From assembly GCF_900103485.1 (NCBI RefSeq), contig NZ_FNHW01000001.1, positions 3,059,057 through 3,123,056 on the forward strand: DNA of 64,000 bases, in the 5' to 3' direction. Below are positions 45,771-54,894 of this stretch, piece by piece. Origin of the DNA: Fictibacillus solisalsi (lineage in GTDB: Bacteria; Bacillota; Bacilli; Bacillales; Fictibacillaceae). The notes beneath the pieces were generated by a model. The model searched no databases and was not told where the DNA came from. It worked only from the letters and a program-made list of their open reading frames with translations. The position numbers and the translations under genes were made by a program. The stretch's first letter is position 1. Every line of letters starts with the position of its first letter.

Positions 45771-45882
45771 ACATTCCCTCCATTCTGGTTGCTCAAATCT
45801 CTTATTACAACCTATGTCAGGGTGAAGGGAATTAGTAGTGAAAATCTAGCAATTTTTATGTTTCTATCAGTTCATAAGACAC

Positions 45883-45930
45883 AAAAAAAGAAACCACCCT
45901 GTCCCTGACACGATAGAGGTGGTTCCTTTT
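45883..45930 (-). terminator. Terminator after the GNAT gene at 45943
   Basis: AAACCACC pairs with GGTGGTTC/T sequence about 20 bases on, flanked by A-rich and T-rich runs. Confidence 0.65.
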
Positions 45931-45942
45931 GTTGCTTCATCC

Positions 45943-46608
45943 CTATTCTAAAAAAGGATTCCTCCACTCCATCAGCGCAGCACAATTCCTGGATTCTTCA
46001 TCCTCCAGGTAGTTTTCCACAACCTTGACAGGAACGCGTCCGCAGCTCATGAGAAACGTAATGACCGGATCATGAAACTCTCCCTTCACAATCGATTCGA
46101 GATAGGCCTCTGGTGTATGGCTGCTGCATTTTTCATGATAGCCCGGCATTCTTCCCCCGCCAATCAGCCGCTCAAGCCCGTGATGAACCACAATCTCGTA
46201 CATGGAGTTCATCAGGCATTTGCCGATTCCAAGCTTTCTGTAGGAAGGCCGTACACAAATATCAACCACATACAGTGAGTTGCCGTCTGGCTGGTGATTC
46301 CGGATATACCCTCCGTCTGTCACCTCTTCCCAGGTATGGTCAGGATCATCCGGTTGAAAATGAATCAGGTGAGCGGTCATGGAACCTGCCATTCTACCGT
46401 TGATTTCTGCACAAAGCGCTCCCTCGGGGAATAATTCCACATGATTCTTCAATTGCTCTTTTTTCCACCAAAGATCAGGAGAAAAAGGAGGCGGAAAGCT
46501 TTCCCGCTGAACCGCAATCAAATCATCGAAATCTTCTGTCTTGTAGTTTCGGATGACAGCAGAAACGGGCATTTTACGGTCTAACACATAGAATTCTTTC
46601 CGGTACAT
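45943..46608 (-). CDS. GNAT-family acetyltransferase
   Basis: 221 residues. The acetyl-CoA-binding motif A is DICVRPSYRKLGIGKCLMNSM (Arg/Gln-x-x-Gly-x-Gly type as RKLGIGK). The N-terminal part RNYKTEDFDDLIAVQRESFPPPFSPDLWW and the C-terminal VVENYLEDEESRNCAALMEW belong to a Bacillus GNAT subfamily of unknown substrate. AAGGAGG precedes the ATG. Confidence 0.85.
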   Translation of the reverse strand: MYRKEFYVLDRKMPVSAVIRNYKTEDFDDLIAVQRESFPPPFSPDLWWKKEQLKNHVELFPEGALCAEINGRMAGSMTAHLIHFQPDDPDHTWEEVTDGGYIRNHQPDGNSLYVVDICVRPSYRKLGIGKCLMNSMYEIVVHHGLERLIGGGRMPGYHEKCSSHTPEAYLESIVKGEFHDPVITFLMSCGRVPVKVVENYLEDEESRNCAALMEWRNPFLE

Positions 46609-46648
46609 GAGTGCCTCCTTTTTATGTTTTTACTACTTTTGATCAAAA

Positions 46649-47608
46649 TCAGTAGCTCCTCCCCATTATGGGTTCTCTCGTTTGACCATGGTCCTGGCTC
46701 TTATTCCAGGAATGATAAACCATCACCTCTCTAGAATGCTTAGAAAGCTTTTCCTTTGCTGCCGCCATTTTTTGATGAAATTGATCGTCGCTATTTGATA
46801 ACAGGATGCCTATACATGTGCCGCTATGCGCAATAGCTATGCCCAGACCTTTTACTTCTTCACATATCGCTACGACTTGATTTAACGTCCTTTTAGGTCG
46901 GATCCGTTGATGCATCAAAGCGCTGGTAGTCGAAACTTTTCCAATCGCTCCTTCATCTCCATTCTCGATTGCCTTTGTTAAATCCTTTAACAGTTCTTCA
47001 TAATAAGCCTTGTCCATGGATGAGAAGTTTTTTGGTACTTTATTAAACTCGACGGTATCAACGATTCCTCCTTCGTCGATTCCTACAATACTTAGCGGAG
47101 GCAATTGTCCAATAAACTTACATAACTCTACTTCTCTATGATAAAAAGAGACGACACCATCATACATAACACCATCTGTCGGTTCGATTTCTGCCAGAAA
47201 GTTTTGAGCCTCTTCCAAAGGGATATGAATTTGGAAACAATCAGAGATGGCCCTAATCACCGCGACAAGATCAGCAGAAGAGCTGGCGAATCCTTTTCCA
47301 ATTGGTAAATTAGACTGTATATATAAATGCCCGCCAGCAGGCAGGCCATAATGCCTTAAAATGTTGTTTGCTAAATTAAGGGATTTCAATTTATTAGAGG
47401 GATATATAGTCAGGGAGTTAACGGTTGGAATACACGTAAAAGCAGCACGGGAAAAATTGGCGATTGGCAGTGTCACAAGAAAGTCTTTATCGTTTTCATT
47501 CCGGATCCCCTGCAAAAGCTCTCCAAACGTCCCAAAAGCAGCCCCCTGGCCATATTTGTGCCCTTTAACTAGCTTTTTTTGACCTGCTTGTACAATCAAA
47601 TTTTGCAC
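46649..47608 (-). CDS. GHMP-family kinase, PduX-like
   Basis: 319 residues. The phosphate-binding loop of GHMP kinases is PIGKGFASSSADLVAVIRAI (overlapping pieces). The C-terminal GHMP segment GLGIAIAHSGTCIGILLS is typical of PduX, the L-threonine kinase used in cobalamin biosynthesis and salvage. The start is GTG with GGGAGAGG upstream. No cobalamin gene is nearby, so its substrate here may differ. Confidence 0.8.
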   Translation of the reverse strand: MQNLIVQAGQKKLVKGHKYGQGAAFGTFGELLQGIRNENDKDFLVTLPIANFSRAAFTCIPTVNSLTIYPSNKLKSLNLANNILRHYGLPAGGHLYIQSNLPIGKGFASSSADLVAVIRAISDCFQIHIPLEEAQNFLAEIEPTDGVMYDGVVSFYHREVELCKFIGQLPPLSIVGIDEGGIVDTVEFNKVPKNFSSMDKAYYEELLKDLTKAIENGDEGAIGKVSTTSALMHQRIRPKRTLNQVVAICEEVKGLGIAIAHSGTCIGILLSNSDDQFHQKMAAAKEKLSKHSREVMVYHSWNKSQDHGQTREPIMGRSY

Positions 47609-47782
47609 TTCCTCTCCCTCGATAAAAGCAATTTACATTGTTAGGATGATGAATCATTTATAAGGATTGCTGCTTGCTCAGGAAATGATGATGTGGGAGC
47701 GCATCCCCCGCATTCATATCCATTTTCAATAGTGTGGCATCAAAAGTGCCATGGCCCTGTCATCGTTTTCGATTATAACAGG

Positions 47783-47950
47783 GCAGCCAGTGAAGTCGGT
47801 GCTTCCTCCCAACAGTTTACGGCATCTGCGGAACAATCCTCAACAATTGCGGAACAAGTCACCATTTCCATTCAAGATATTGCTGTCGGAGCAGAAACCT
47901 CCTCTCTAAATGTGTCAGTTCCCTGCAGACATTGCTCAAACCTCCGCTGA
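47783..47950 (+). pseudogene. Fragment of a methyl-accepting chemotaxis protein
   Basis: The translation AASEVGASSQQFTASAEQSS and then TIAEQVTISIQDIAVGAET matches the helical stretch after the HAMP domain of chemoreceptors. The reading then derails (SSLNVSVPCRHC) and stops. No transmembrane or signalling tip remains, so this is a decayed remnant. Confidence 0.75.
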
Positions 47951-47990
47951 GCAGCAAAAGGAATAGGATCTGTTCAAGTTTTAGTAACTA

Positions 47991-48028
47991 AAAAAACTTC
48001 TGCATCGTTTTCCTCGCAGAAGTTTTTT
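47991..48028. terminator. Terminator at 48.0 kb
   Basis: AAAAAACTTCTGC pairs perfectly with GCAGAAGTTTTTT across a 12-base loop. It may be the surviving terminator of the chemoreceptor gene. Confidence 0.85.
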
Positions 48029-48123
48029 CTTTACTTAACTATCTTCTGCTCCCGCTAGCAGGAGCAGATTCCCCCTTTTTCATAAATCGATTATACGAAC
48101 TGGAGAAGTATATATGTTAAAAT

Positions 48124-48570
48124 ATGTTAGGTTATCTGACAGCGTTTTTAATCTCTTATGAAAGAGTGAATGAATTGAAACGAGCCATCTATCTTTTGTT
48201 CATTGTAATCACGATTATAGTCGGTCTTGCCTCAAGAGCATATGGCTCCTCCCTTCCAGATTTCTTGGCTGAGAATATCGGTGATGCTCTTTGGGCTGCC
48301 ATGGTGTACTTTGGGTTTCGTTTTCTCTTGATACGAAAAAATCTGCGAACAGCCATGGCGCTTAGTTTTCTGTTCAGCTTTGGAATTGAATTCTCACAGC
48401 TCTATCAGGCGGACTGGATCAATCAGGTCCGGGATACTTTACCTGGAGCATTGATTCTTGGAAAAGGATTTCTTGCTGCGGATCTGGTGAGGTATGCAGC
48501 AGGGATCATTTTGGCTATGCTCCTGGACCGGTGTATACTTACCCGTTTTGGGCCTAAGAGGGTTCAATAA
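48124..48570 (+). CDS. DUF2809 membrane protein
   Basis: Up to 148 residues, with four hydrophobic helices. DUF2809 signatures are FLAENIGDALWAAMVYFGFRF and FGIEFSQLYQADWINQVRDT. The first ATG has no ribosome site; GTG at 48166 or TTG at 48175, preceded by AAAGAG, may be the true start. The function of the family is unknown. Confidence 0.8.
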   Translation: MLGYLTAFLISYERVNELKRAIYLLFIVITIIVGLASRAYGSSLPDFLAENIGDALWAAMVYFGFRFLLIRKNLRTAMALSFLFSFGIEFSQLYQADWINQVRDTLPGALILGKGFLAADLVRYAAGIILAMLLDRCILTRFGPKRVQ

Positions 48571-48606
48571 CTTATTACTATTAAAATGGGCAGAGTGATA
48601 GTTTAG

Positions 48607-48678
48607 AAGCACAGCTTCCCAACTACCACTCAAGGAGTAATCACTTTCCTCGGTGCCCCTTTACGATTGTGGGTGTAA
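48607..48678 (+). pseudogene. Possible C-terminal fragment of a FecCD-type iron-siderophore permease
   Basis: The frame reads KHSFPTTTQGVITFLGAPLR LWV then stop. It resembles the conserved end of FecCD permeases (P-x-G-V-I-T-x-x-x-G-A-P-F). Nothing upstream continues the protein. The match is short, so the call is tentative. Confidence 0.35.
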
Positions 48679-48717
48679 TAAACAGCGGTTTCTGGCTCAC
48701 ACTGTGCGGGTTTCTCT

Positions 48718-49713
48718 CTACGCCATAATCCCCATATCCTTCTCCAGCACCTCGCACTTGAGCGGTTCGTTCCTCAAATATCGCTGAAATTCATCCAGCA
48801 TGCTTTGTCCCATACGGGCACACTCCGGGCCTTTGCTGCCAGCAATATGCGGAGTCAGCACCACATTTGGAAGGGTAAATAGAGGTGATCCTGAAAGAGG
48901 CGGCTCAGGATGCGTCACATCCAAGACCGCAGTGATATCGCCGCGATTCATTAGCACTTCAATCATTTCATCCTCTCGTACGATCGCCCCGCGGGCTGTG
49001 TTTATAAAACTGGCGTTTGGTTTTAACAGGGAGAAATGCTGTCCCGTAATCATTCCGCGGGTTTCCTCCAATAACGGCGTATGAAGGGAAACGACGTCCG
49101 CCCGCTGAAATACCTCTTTCAGTGTACACAACTCCACACCCAGACTTCCGGCAGCCTCTTCGTTTACATATGGATCATAGGCAATGACCTTCACATCAAA
49201 AGGCTCAAGCAACTCACAAACCCGGCGGCCGATTTTACTCAGTGAGATGATTCCTACTGTGCTTCCAAACGCTCCTGCTCCGGCAGATGTTGATTTTCCG
49301 GGATAAGCCCGATCCCGCTGGATATTTCGGACATAGCTCCAGCCGTTTTTTAAGGAAAACAGAATTTGGGACAGTGCAAATTCCGTTACCGGGATGGCAT
49401 TCGCTTCAGCCGCATTGAAAATTCGGATGTTTCTTTTCCACGACGCCTGAGTGGCAATGTTTTTTACTGTTCCTGCCGCATAAAAAACAGCTTTCAGACG
49501 CGGTGCTGCCGCCAAAAACGCTTCGTCGAGCGCAGGCCCTCCCCATCCCGAAAAAACAACCTCAACATCCGTTAGAATGGATTTATTTTCCTTGACCTGG
49601 TCCTTAGTCAAAAAAGGAATATCCATACCAACCAGATCTTCAATTTGCTGCCGGATCGTTGACGGGTACACCCACTCAAAAGGCGCCTCATCCATAATAA
49701 ATAATCCTTTCAT
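48718..49713 (-). CDS. D-isomer-specific 2-hydroxyacid dehydrogenase
   Basis: 331 residues. The Rossmann NAD motif is STVGIISLSKIGRRVCELLEPF, with G-x-x-S-x-x-x-G spacing. Catalytic residues are Arg in FINTARGAIVRE, Glu in LDVTHPEPPLSG, and His in LTPHIAGSKGPE. It reduces or oxidises a 2-keto/2-hydroxy acid. It is the last gene of the 48.7-54.7 kb transport operon, so it could handle an aldonic or keto acid made from the imported sugar. Confidence 0.88.
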   Translation of the reverse strand: MKGLFIMDEAPFEWVYPSTIRQQIEDLVGMDIPFLTKDQVKENKSILTDVEVVFSGWGGPALDEAFLAAAPRLKAVFYAAGTVKNIATQASWKRNIRIFNAAEANAIPVTEFALSQILFSLKNGWSYVRNIQRDRAYPGKSTSAGAGAFGSTVGIISLSKIGRRVCELLEPFDVKVIAYDPYVNEEAAGSLGVELCTLKEVFQRADVVSLHTPLLEETRGMITGQHFSLLKPNASFINTARGAIVREDEMIEVLMNRGDITAVLDVTHPEPPLSGSPLFTLPNVVLTPHIAGSKGPECARMGQSMLDEFQRYLRNEPLKCEVLEKDMGIMA

Positions 49714-49734
49714 ACTGTCAGCTCTCCTTTCCCA

Positions 49735-50880
49735 TTAACTTTTCAATGCATGATCAATAGGAAAATCCAATCCGGACCATGCCTTTTTTGACGTCCAGCT
49801 TTCATCCTCATCACGCCAGAAGGAATTTGATTCCGGCAAGCCCAATGGCAAAAATATTAATGAGCAAAGATAGCCAGAGCCATTCGTAATGTAACCTTCA
49901 CCAATTCCCGGCTGACGGCCGCAAAATCCGACCGTTATCCAACCGTCATCTGTATACGTCCCGGGTGCATGCAGGCACTTTTCCAAAACGGCAGTCAATC
50001 CGCAGCGCACCTGGGCGGGCGTTACACTCTCCGGCAAATCCCCTCGCCATGCGTGCTGAGCCAGCGTATGAAAAACACCGCAACGGTAGGCAAGCGACCG
50101 GCCAACGGGTGGAAAGGTTCCTTCCGGCGAGATCAATCGTTCAAGGATTTCTGCATAGCGCCGCGACCTATCTTTAACTGTCTCTGCCCGTTCGTGCCAG
50201 TCATCATAATGAGAGCCAACCGCCTCCAAAACATCGAGCAGCATCGGCTGAATAACAAAGCTGTTATAATAATCAAAGCGAAAATGGGGACCGTCACTGT
50301 AGACGCCATCCCCCGCATACCATTGCTCCATCTGCTTGATGGCATAGTCAATCCGCATGGGATCCCAATCACTTTCACCCATCCGGTGCAAAGCCGCTTC
50401 AATCATCGCAGAAAACAGCAGCCAGTTGGAGAACACGGGTTTTCTTGAACGGGTCGCTTGTAAGGCAATGACAACGTTCCTTTTCGCTCGGCCATCCAGC
50501 TTCTCCCACAACTCGGTTGGTGCACGAACAATGGCCTGGGCCAAAAATGCAGTGTCCACAATCGGCTGAAAACCATGGGAAAAATTCATATAGTCAGGGG
50601 ATGCCGGGTCCGTTCCAGCGTCAATCGCCTCACGGGCCAGCTCGCAATAACGCTTTCGAAGATGTTCTTCCCTGCCCTCTGATTTTCCTTCAAGCCACGG
50701 CGCCATGCCGACAAGCAGCCGGGCCAGTGTTTCCAGATGAACATACGAATCTCTGTCTGCACCTTCTTTCATTTCCACCTGCATTTTTTCTTTGAGCTCT
50801 CTTTTAGCCAGCGCCTCAAGCGGAAGTCCAGCCAAAGTGAGCATGGTGTTGAGCCATAAGAGCCGCGTTGGATTATCCAT
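49735..50880 (-). CDS. DUF2264 protein (GH154-like)
   Basis: 381 residues with the alpha/alpha-barrel pattern of DUF2264: RLLVGMAPWLEG, YMNFSHGFQPIVDTAFLAQA, SNWLLFSAMIEAALH, YAGDGVYSDGPHFRFDYYNS and SPEGTFPPVGRSLAYRCG. It has no signal peptide and should be cytoplasmic. The family is placed, to my knowledge, in glycoside hydrolase family GH154, with beta-glucuronidase activity reported for a relative. In this operon it probably acts on the imported oligosaccharide. Confidence 0.82.
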   Translation of the reverse strand: MDNPTRLLWLNTMLTLAGLPLEALAKRELKEKMQVEMKEGADRDSYVHLETLARLLVGMAPWLEGKSEGREEHLRKRYCELAREAIDAGTDPASPDYMNFSHGFQPIVDTAFLAQAIVRAPTELWEKLDGRAKRNVVIALQATRSRKPVFSNWLLFSAMIEAALHRMGESDWDPMRIDYAIKQMEQWYAGDGVYSDGPHFRFDYYNSFVIQPMLLDVLEAVGSHYDDWHERAETVKDRSRRYAEILERLISPEGTFPPVGRSLAYRCGVFHTLAQHAWRGDLPESVTPAQVRCGLTAVLEKCLHAPGTYTDDGWITVGFCGRQPGIGEGYITNGSGYLCSLIFLPLGLPESNSFWRDEDESWTSKKAWSGLDFPIDHALKS

Positions 50881-51508
50881 TCAGCCCACCCGCCTTTGCT
50901 TTCCCTTCGAGCCTGAGAAACGCACAATGGGAGAACCACATGGAAAGAAAGCCTGCACCACTCAGATAAAAAAAGACAGAAAGCCCCGGAATGACATAGC
51001 AAATATATGTTACCACCAGGATACTCAGGCCGCTCAGCACGGTCATCAACGGTGAAGACAATCCGACAAACAAGGCATTCTTCACACAATCCATAAGTCC
51101 GCCTTTAAAATGGGCCAGCACCGGAAAGAGATAAAGCATGACGATGACATATAAAAAGAACAAACCAAGAAGCAAAACTTTCAGCCCACCAACCAAAAAA
51201 TAATCAACCGGAAACACCAGTTTTACATTTACCCACAGAAGCAGCCCGAACAGCACCATGAAATACCCCAGCAGGTTTGCTTTTACAAATTGAGTCCGAT
51301 ACTCTCTCCAAAACTGCCGGATAAGCGAAGGGCTTTCTTCCTTCCTGATCCAGGAACGCTCAACCGCAAAAAGCGCTGCGGTTGCCGGGAAAACACCGCC
51401 GATTATCAGTCCTGCCAGGCTGAAAAGGAGCCACAGAACACTTGAGAACGCGAACCGTGCAAACCACACACAGGCCATGTAAAAACCCCCAAAGGCCGTG
51501 CCATCCAT
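50873..51508 (-). CDS. DUF624 (YesL-like) membrane protein
   Basis: 211 residues, five hydrophobic helices, with GGVFPATAALFAVERSWIRKEE as the family signature. Its end overlaps the DUF2264 start by eight bases. AGGAGG lies eight bases before the ATG. Its location directly after an ABC importer repeats the arrangement at the left edge of the window. Confidence 0.82.
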   Translation of the reverse strand: MDGTAFGGFYMACVWFARFAFSSVLWLLFSLAGLIIGGVFPATAALFAVERSWIRKEESPSLIRQFWREYRTQFVKANLLGYFMVLFGLLLWVNVKLVFPVDYFLVGGLKVLLLGLFFLYVIVMLYLFPVLAHFKGGLMDCVKNALFVGLSSPLMTVLSGLSILVVTYICYVIPGLSVFFYLSGAGFLSMWFSHCAFLRLEGKAKAGGLNG

Positions 51509-51558
51509 CCAACATCCCTCCTATGCAAAGAAAGGAGGATTTCTCCTCCTCCTTCGGC

Positions 51559-52914
51559 TTACTTTCTATTTTTCACCCAGGCGGTGCTCTCTCTTTGCGC
51601 TTTTTCCAGCGCCTGTTCCGCAGTACGCTTGCCGGTCAAGGCAGCTTCCACCTCTGACGTCAAGGTAAAGCGCGGCTGTGAGGAGCCCCAAGGATAGCGT
51701 GGTGTCCATGGGCTGCTCATCGCTTCAAACACCGGCTGCATGAGCGGCATTTTTTTTGTACTCTTCCAGGTTTTTGCGGCTTTAATGGCCGGAATGGCAC
51801 CAACTTCTTCAAAGACGTACTTTTGCGCAAATTCATCGGTCGCAAATTTAATCCATTCCCAGGCCAGGTCTTTATTTTTGCTGCTCTTGGCAATCGCAAG
51901 CGGACTTCCTGCAAACAACCCGCCTTTTCCATCCTTGTTCTTGAATTCCTGCGCGATTCCAATCCGGTCTTCTAACCCTTGTGCATAGGTCGGTTTGATG
52001 GTATCGCCAGGTCCCTGGTTCATCATGATGGCAACGTTGTTATCCTTGGTCAACCACTTTTCCTGGCCCTGGTTGCTGACAAGGCCTTTTGGCGCGTAAT
52101 TCTTCATGTCGAGCAGCCAGTCCAGCCCTTTTTTCATCTCCGGAGAGTTAAAATTGAACTTCACGTCTTTCCAGGCGAATCCTTCTCCCCATTTACCGTT
52201 TTGACCTTCAGCCAGATCGATCAGGGTGAAGGCGGAGGACCAGTCACCGCGGAACCAGATACCATAATTCTGCTTTCCGGTTTTCGGGTTTTTCCCAGTC
52301 ATTTGTTTCGCTTTTTCCGCAACCTCCTTCATGGTCGGGTGGTCGGAAAGGTATTCAACACCCCAGTCGTCAAACAGCTTTTTGTCATACGCGATAAAAC
52401 GTGCGTCTCCCAAAAACGGAAGACCGTAGATTTGCAGTTTGTCGTCATCCTTGCCAAGCACCTTCCAGCCATCCACTTGACTGTCGATAAACTTGTCCAG
52501 ATCCATTTCTTTGTCTTTATCGATGTACGGCTGAAGAGGTTCAAGCACACCCTGTGGCGCGAAATCGGCAAGTCCGGGCATCTGATACACATCGGCTTCA
52601 TTGGAGGTGATCATCGCCTGTGTTTTTTCCGTGTATCCTTCCCAGGGCATCAGAATGAAATCCACGGTTGCACCGGGATGCTGCTTTTCAAATTCCTCTT
52701 TTAATACGTCAATCCCTTTCACTTTCTTTCCCGTGATCGGATCAGTTGCCGTTTTATCCTTGAAATCCCCGATCATCTGCACCTTGATCTTTTTCCCTGC
52801 CCACTTTCCATCCGCTTTTCCTGAAGTATCCGAGGTTGAACAGCCAGCCAGCATGGCCACCACAGCCAGAATTAAAATGAGCGATAACGAAATCCCTTTC
52901 CGAACATGTTTCAT
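51559..52914 (-). CDS. Carbohydrate ABC transporter substrate-binding lipoprotein
   Basis: 451 residues. The signal peptide has lipobox VAMLAGC, giving a lipoprotein at about Cys25. The mature part has a DPITGKKVKGIDVLKEEFEK segment, then WEGYTEKTQAMI and a Trp-rich region LVSNQGQEKWLTKDNN. It delivers a sugar to the two permeases encoded just upstream (52939-54734). No ATPase gene is present, pointing to a shared MsmX-type ATPase. Confidence 0.9.
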   Translation of the reverse strand: MKHVRKGISLSLILILAVVAMLAGCSTSDTSGKADGKWAGKKIKVQMIGDFKDKTATDPITGKKVKGIDVLKEEFEKQHPGATVDFILMPWEGYTEKTQAMITSNEADVYQMPGLADFAPQGVLEPLQPYIDKDKEMDLDKFIDSQVDGWKVLGKDDDKLQIYGLPFLGDARFIAYDKKLFDDWGVEYLSDHPTMKEVAEKAKQMTGKNPKTGKQNYGIWFRGDWSSAFTLIDLAEGQNGKWGEGFAWKDVKFNFNSPEMKKGLDWLLDMKNYAPKGLVSNQGQEKWLTKDNNVAIMMNQGPGDTIKPTYAQGLEDRIGIAQEFKNKDGKGGLFAGSPLAIAKSSKNKDLAWEWIKFATDEFAQKYVFEEVGAIPAIKAAKTWKSTKKMPLMQPVFEAMSSPWTPRYPWGSSQPRFTLTSEVEAALTGKRTAEQALEKAQRESTAWVKNRK

Positions 52915-52938
52915 TTCTTCGCCTCCTTTAAAATGGTC

Positions 52939-53793
52939 CTACTCTCCTTTTACACCGCTAAGCGCAATGCTCTGAATGATGTACTTTTGCAAAAACAGAT
53001 ATAAAATGACGATCGGCAGAACACTCATGGTTGCCAGTGCCATCGTTAATCCGCCAAGGCTTGTCCCGTTTTCAAGCGAGAAGCTGGCGAGGTAAAGAGG
53101 AACCGTCTGAAGCTCTTTGTCGTTCAGCACAACGAGCGGCCACATGAAGTCGTTCCAGCTCCAGATAAAGGCCAAAATGATCATCGTTGCCACAATCGGT
53201 CCGGCAAGAGGAAGATAAATGCGGAAAAAGGTTGTAAATTCCCCTGCGCCGTCAATTTGCGAGGCCTCCCTGAGCGTGTCGGGAAGCTGGTCAAAGAACT
53301 GCTTGCAAAGAAAGATCAGCATGCCGCTGATCAGTGACGGCAGAACGAGCGGCCAAAACGTATTAAGCAGATGGACTGAATTAAACAGCTTATACAACGG
53401 AATCAGGCGCGGCTCCATCGGGATCATGAGCGTGCAAAGGACGACCACAAACAAAACCTTTTTTCCTTTGAACCGGCCTTTGGAAAATGCGTATCCTGCC
53501 AAAAGTGATGCCGATACACCGATAAAGACAGAACTGACGGTAACGATCGCAGAGTTGAGGTAAGCCTTGATCAGGCTTCCGTTTTCAAACACGATGCCGA
53601 AGTTAAACGATGATAGGTGCTTTGGTATTAGTTTGGGCGGAAAGGGCATCGTGACATTGGCGGTGCGGTCAAATCCCACGCTCACCATCCAGACAAAGGG
53701 CGTAATGAGCAGCAGACCAAACAGCAGCAAAATAACGAAGTTGAAGCCTCCTGCAATCTGTTCTCTCTTTTTATAAGAAAGTCCAGCTTTCAT
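52939..53793 (-). CDS. Carbohydrate ABC transporter permease, MalG type
   Basis: 284 residues from the chosen ATG (MKAGLSYKK), which has AAAGGGGG nine bases upstream; an ATG three codons earlier would overlap that site. Six helices, EAA loop REASQIDGAGEFTTFFRIYLP and C terminus IIQSIALSGVKGE. It is paired with the MalF-type permease, whose gene ends 20 bases upstream. Confidence 0.9.
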   Translation of the reverse strand: MKAGLSYKKREQIAGGFNFVILLLFGLLLITPFVWMVSVGFDRTANVTMPFPPKLIPKHLSSFNFGIVFENGSLIKAYLNSAIVTVSSVFIGVSASLLAGYAFSKGRFKGKKVLFVVVLCTLMIPMEPRLIPLYKLFNSVHLLNTFWPLVLPSLISGMLIFLCKQFFDQLPDTLREASQIDGAGEFTTFFRIYLPLAGPIVATMIILAFIWSWNDFMWPLVVLNDKELQTVPLYLASFSLENGTSLGGLTMALATMSVLPIVILYLFLQKYIIQSIALSGVKGE

Positions 53794-53813
53794 GAAACAC
53801 ATCCCCCTTTCGC

Positions 53814-54734
53814 TTAAATTTTCATTTTGGAAACTTTCAGGTTAATAAATGTGAAGACCAGTATCAGAATAAACATAATATACGTCGCGGCCGAAGCGAT
53901 TCCAAACTCAAACCCTGTAAAGCCCCGTTCGTAAATAAACGCTCCCATCGTTTGAATCGACCGTGCCGGACTTCCGTTTGGTCCCCCAAGCACATAGACT
54001 TCGTTAAATCGCTGCAGCGCTCCAATCCATCCGGTAATCAGCAAAAAGGCAAAGGTTCCTGCCATATTGGGAATGGTGATAAAAAACCATTGCTGAAGTC
54101 CGCTTGCTCCGTCGATTTTTGCGGCTTCGTACATTTCGCTCGGAATCGCCTGGAGATTGGCAAGACAGATGATAATGACAAAACCAATCCAGTGCCAGAC
54201 GGCAAGAATAATGACCGCCCACTTTGAGGTGGAAGGATCAGATAGCCAGCCTGGTGCCGGCAGCCCGATGGCATGAAGAACATAGTTGACGATCCCCATT
54301 TCCGGATGAAGCACGAAAGCAAAAATCATGGCAGCGGCAACGATAGACGTAACATTAGGCAGGAAATAGAGCACTTTGAAAAAATTCTGGCCCCGTTTGG
54401 TAGAGTTAATAATCGATGCAAAGATAAAACCAAGCGGAATGGTAATAATGATTTGAAAGATGCCGATAAAAAAGGTATTCCATACGGCGTTCCAGAACGA
54501 GTTCGAGGATAAAACAGACTTAAAGTTTGCGAGTCCGATAAAATGCTCGACTGTTCCGTTGGATTGATAGAAACTGAGGCGCAGGGATTCAAAGATGGGG
54601 TAGACCATGAACAGCAGGATCCCTAAGAAACTCGGAATCAGGAAAACATACCATTTCAGCCCCCAGTCCTTCCGTTTGTTGCGCACCTTTTCCACTTCCA
54701 TTTGGACGTTCAGCTCAATGCTGTTGTTAGCCAT
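53814..54734 (-). CDS. Carbohydrate ABC transporter permease, MalF type
   Basis: 306 residues. EAA loop YEAAKIDGASGLQQWFFITIP and six to seven helices. It is the first gene of the transport operon, preceded by a 160-base gap with a cre-like site. The AGGAGG site upstream is clear (GCCTCCTTT on plus). Confidence 0.9.
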   Translation of the reverse strand: MANNSIELNVQMEVEKVRNKRKDWGLKWYVFLIPSFLGILLFMVYPIFESLRLSFYQSNGTVEHFIGLANFKSVLSSNSFWNAVWNTFFIGIFQIIITIPLGFIFASIINSTKRGQNFFKVLYFLPNVTSIVAAAMIFAFVLHPEMGIVNYVLHAIGLPAPGWLSDPSTSKWAVIILAVWHWIGFVIIICLANLQAIPSEMYEAAKIDGASGLQQWFFITIPNMAGTFAFLLITGWIGALQRFNEVYVLGGPNGSPARSIQTMGAFIYERGFTGFEFGIASAATYIMFILILVFTFINLKVSKMKI

Positions 54735-54782
54735 GACAGCCTCCTTTCAATTGGCGGGACAATCAAATGGTTTTGTCTGGAT

Positions 54783-54799
54783 AATAAAACGCTTTCATT
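54783..54799 (-). promoter_or_regulatory. Probable cre (CcpA) site before the ABC operon
   Basis: Minus strand reads ATGAAAGCGTTTTATTA. It matches the cre core except at the CA positions. It lies 49 bases before the permease start, consistent with carbon repression of sugar uptake. Confidence 0.5.
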
Positions 54800-54894
54800 T
54801 ATCTGGTTTAATTTTACTAATTTTCGGATAATTTAAAGGTTACAGGATGGTCTTTTTTCTTGAAAAATTTGTCTGATCTTGCTCTATTTTTGTT

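Noticed and set aside
51979-52704. 241-codon plus-strand open frame
   Set aside because: Antisense to the ABC binding-protein gene; no family features or ribosome site.
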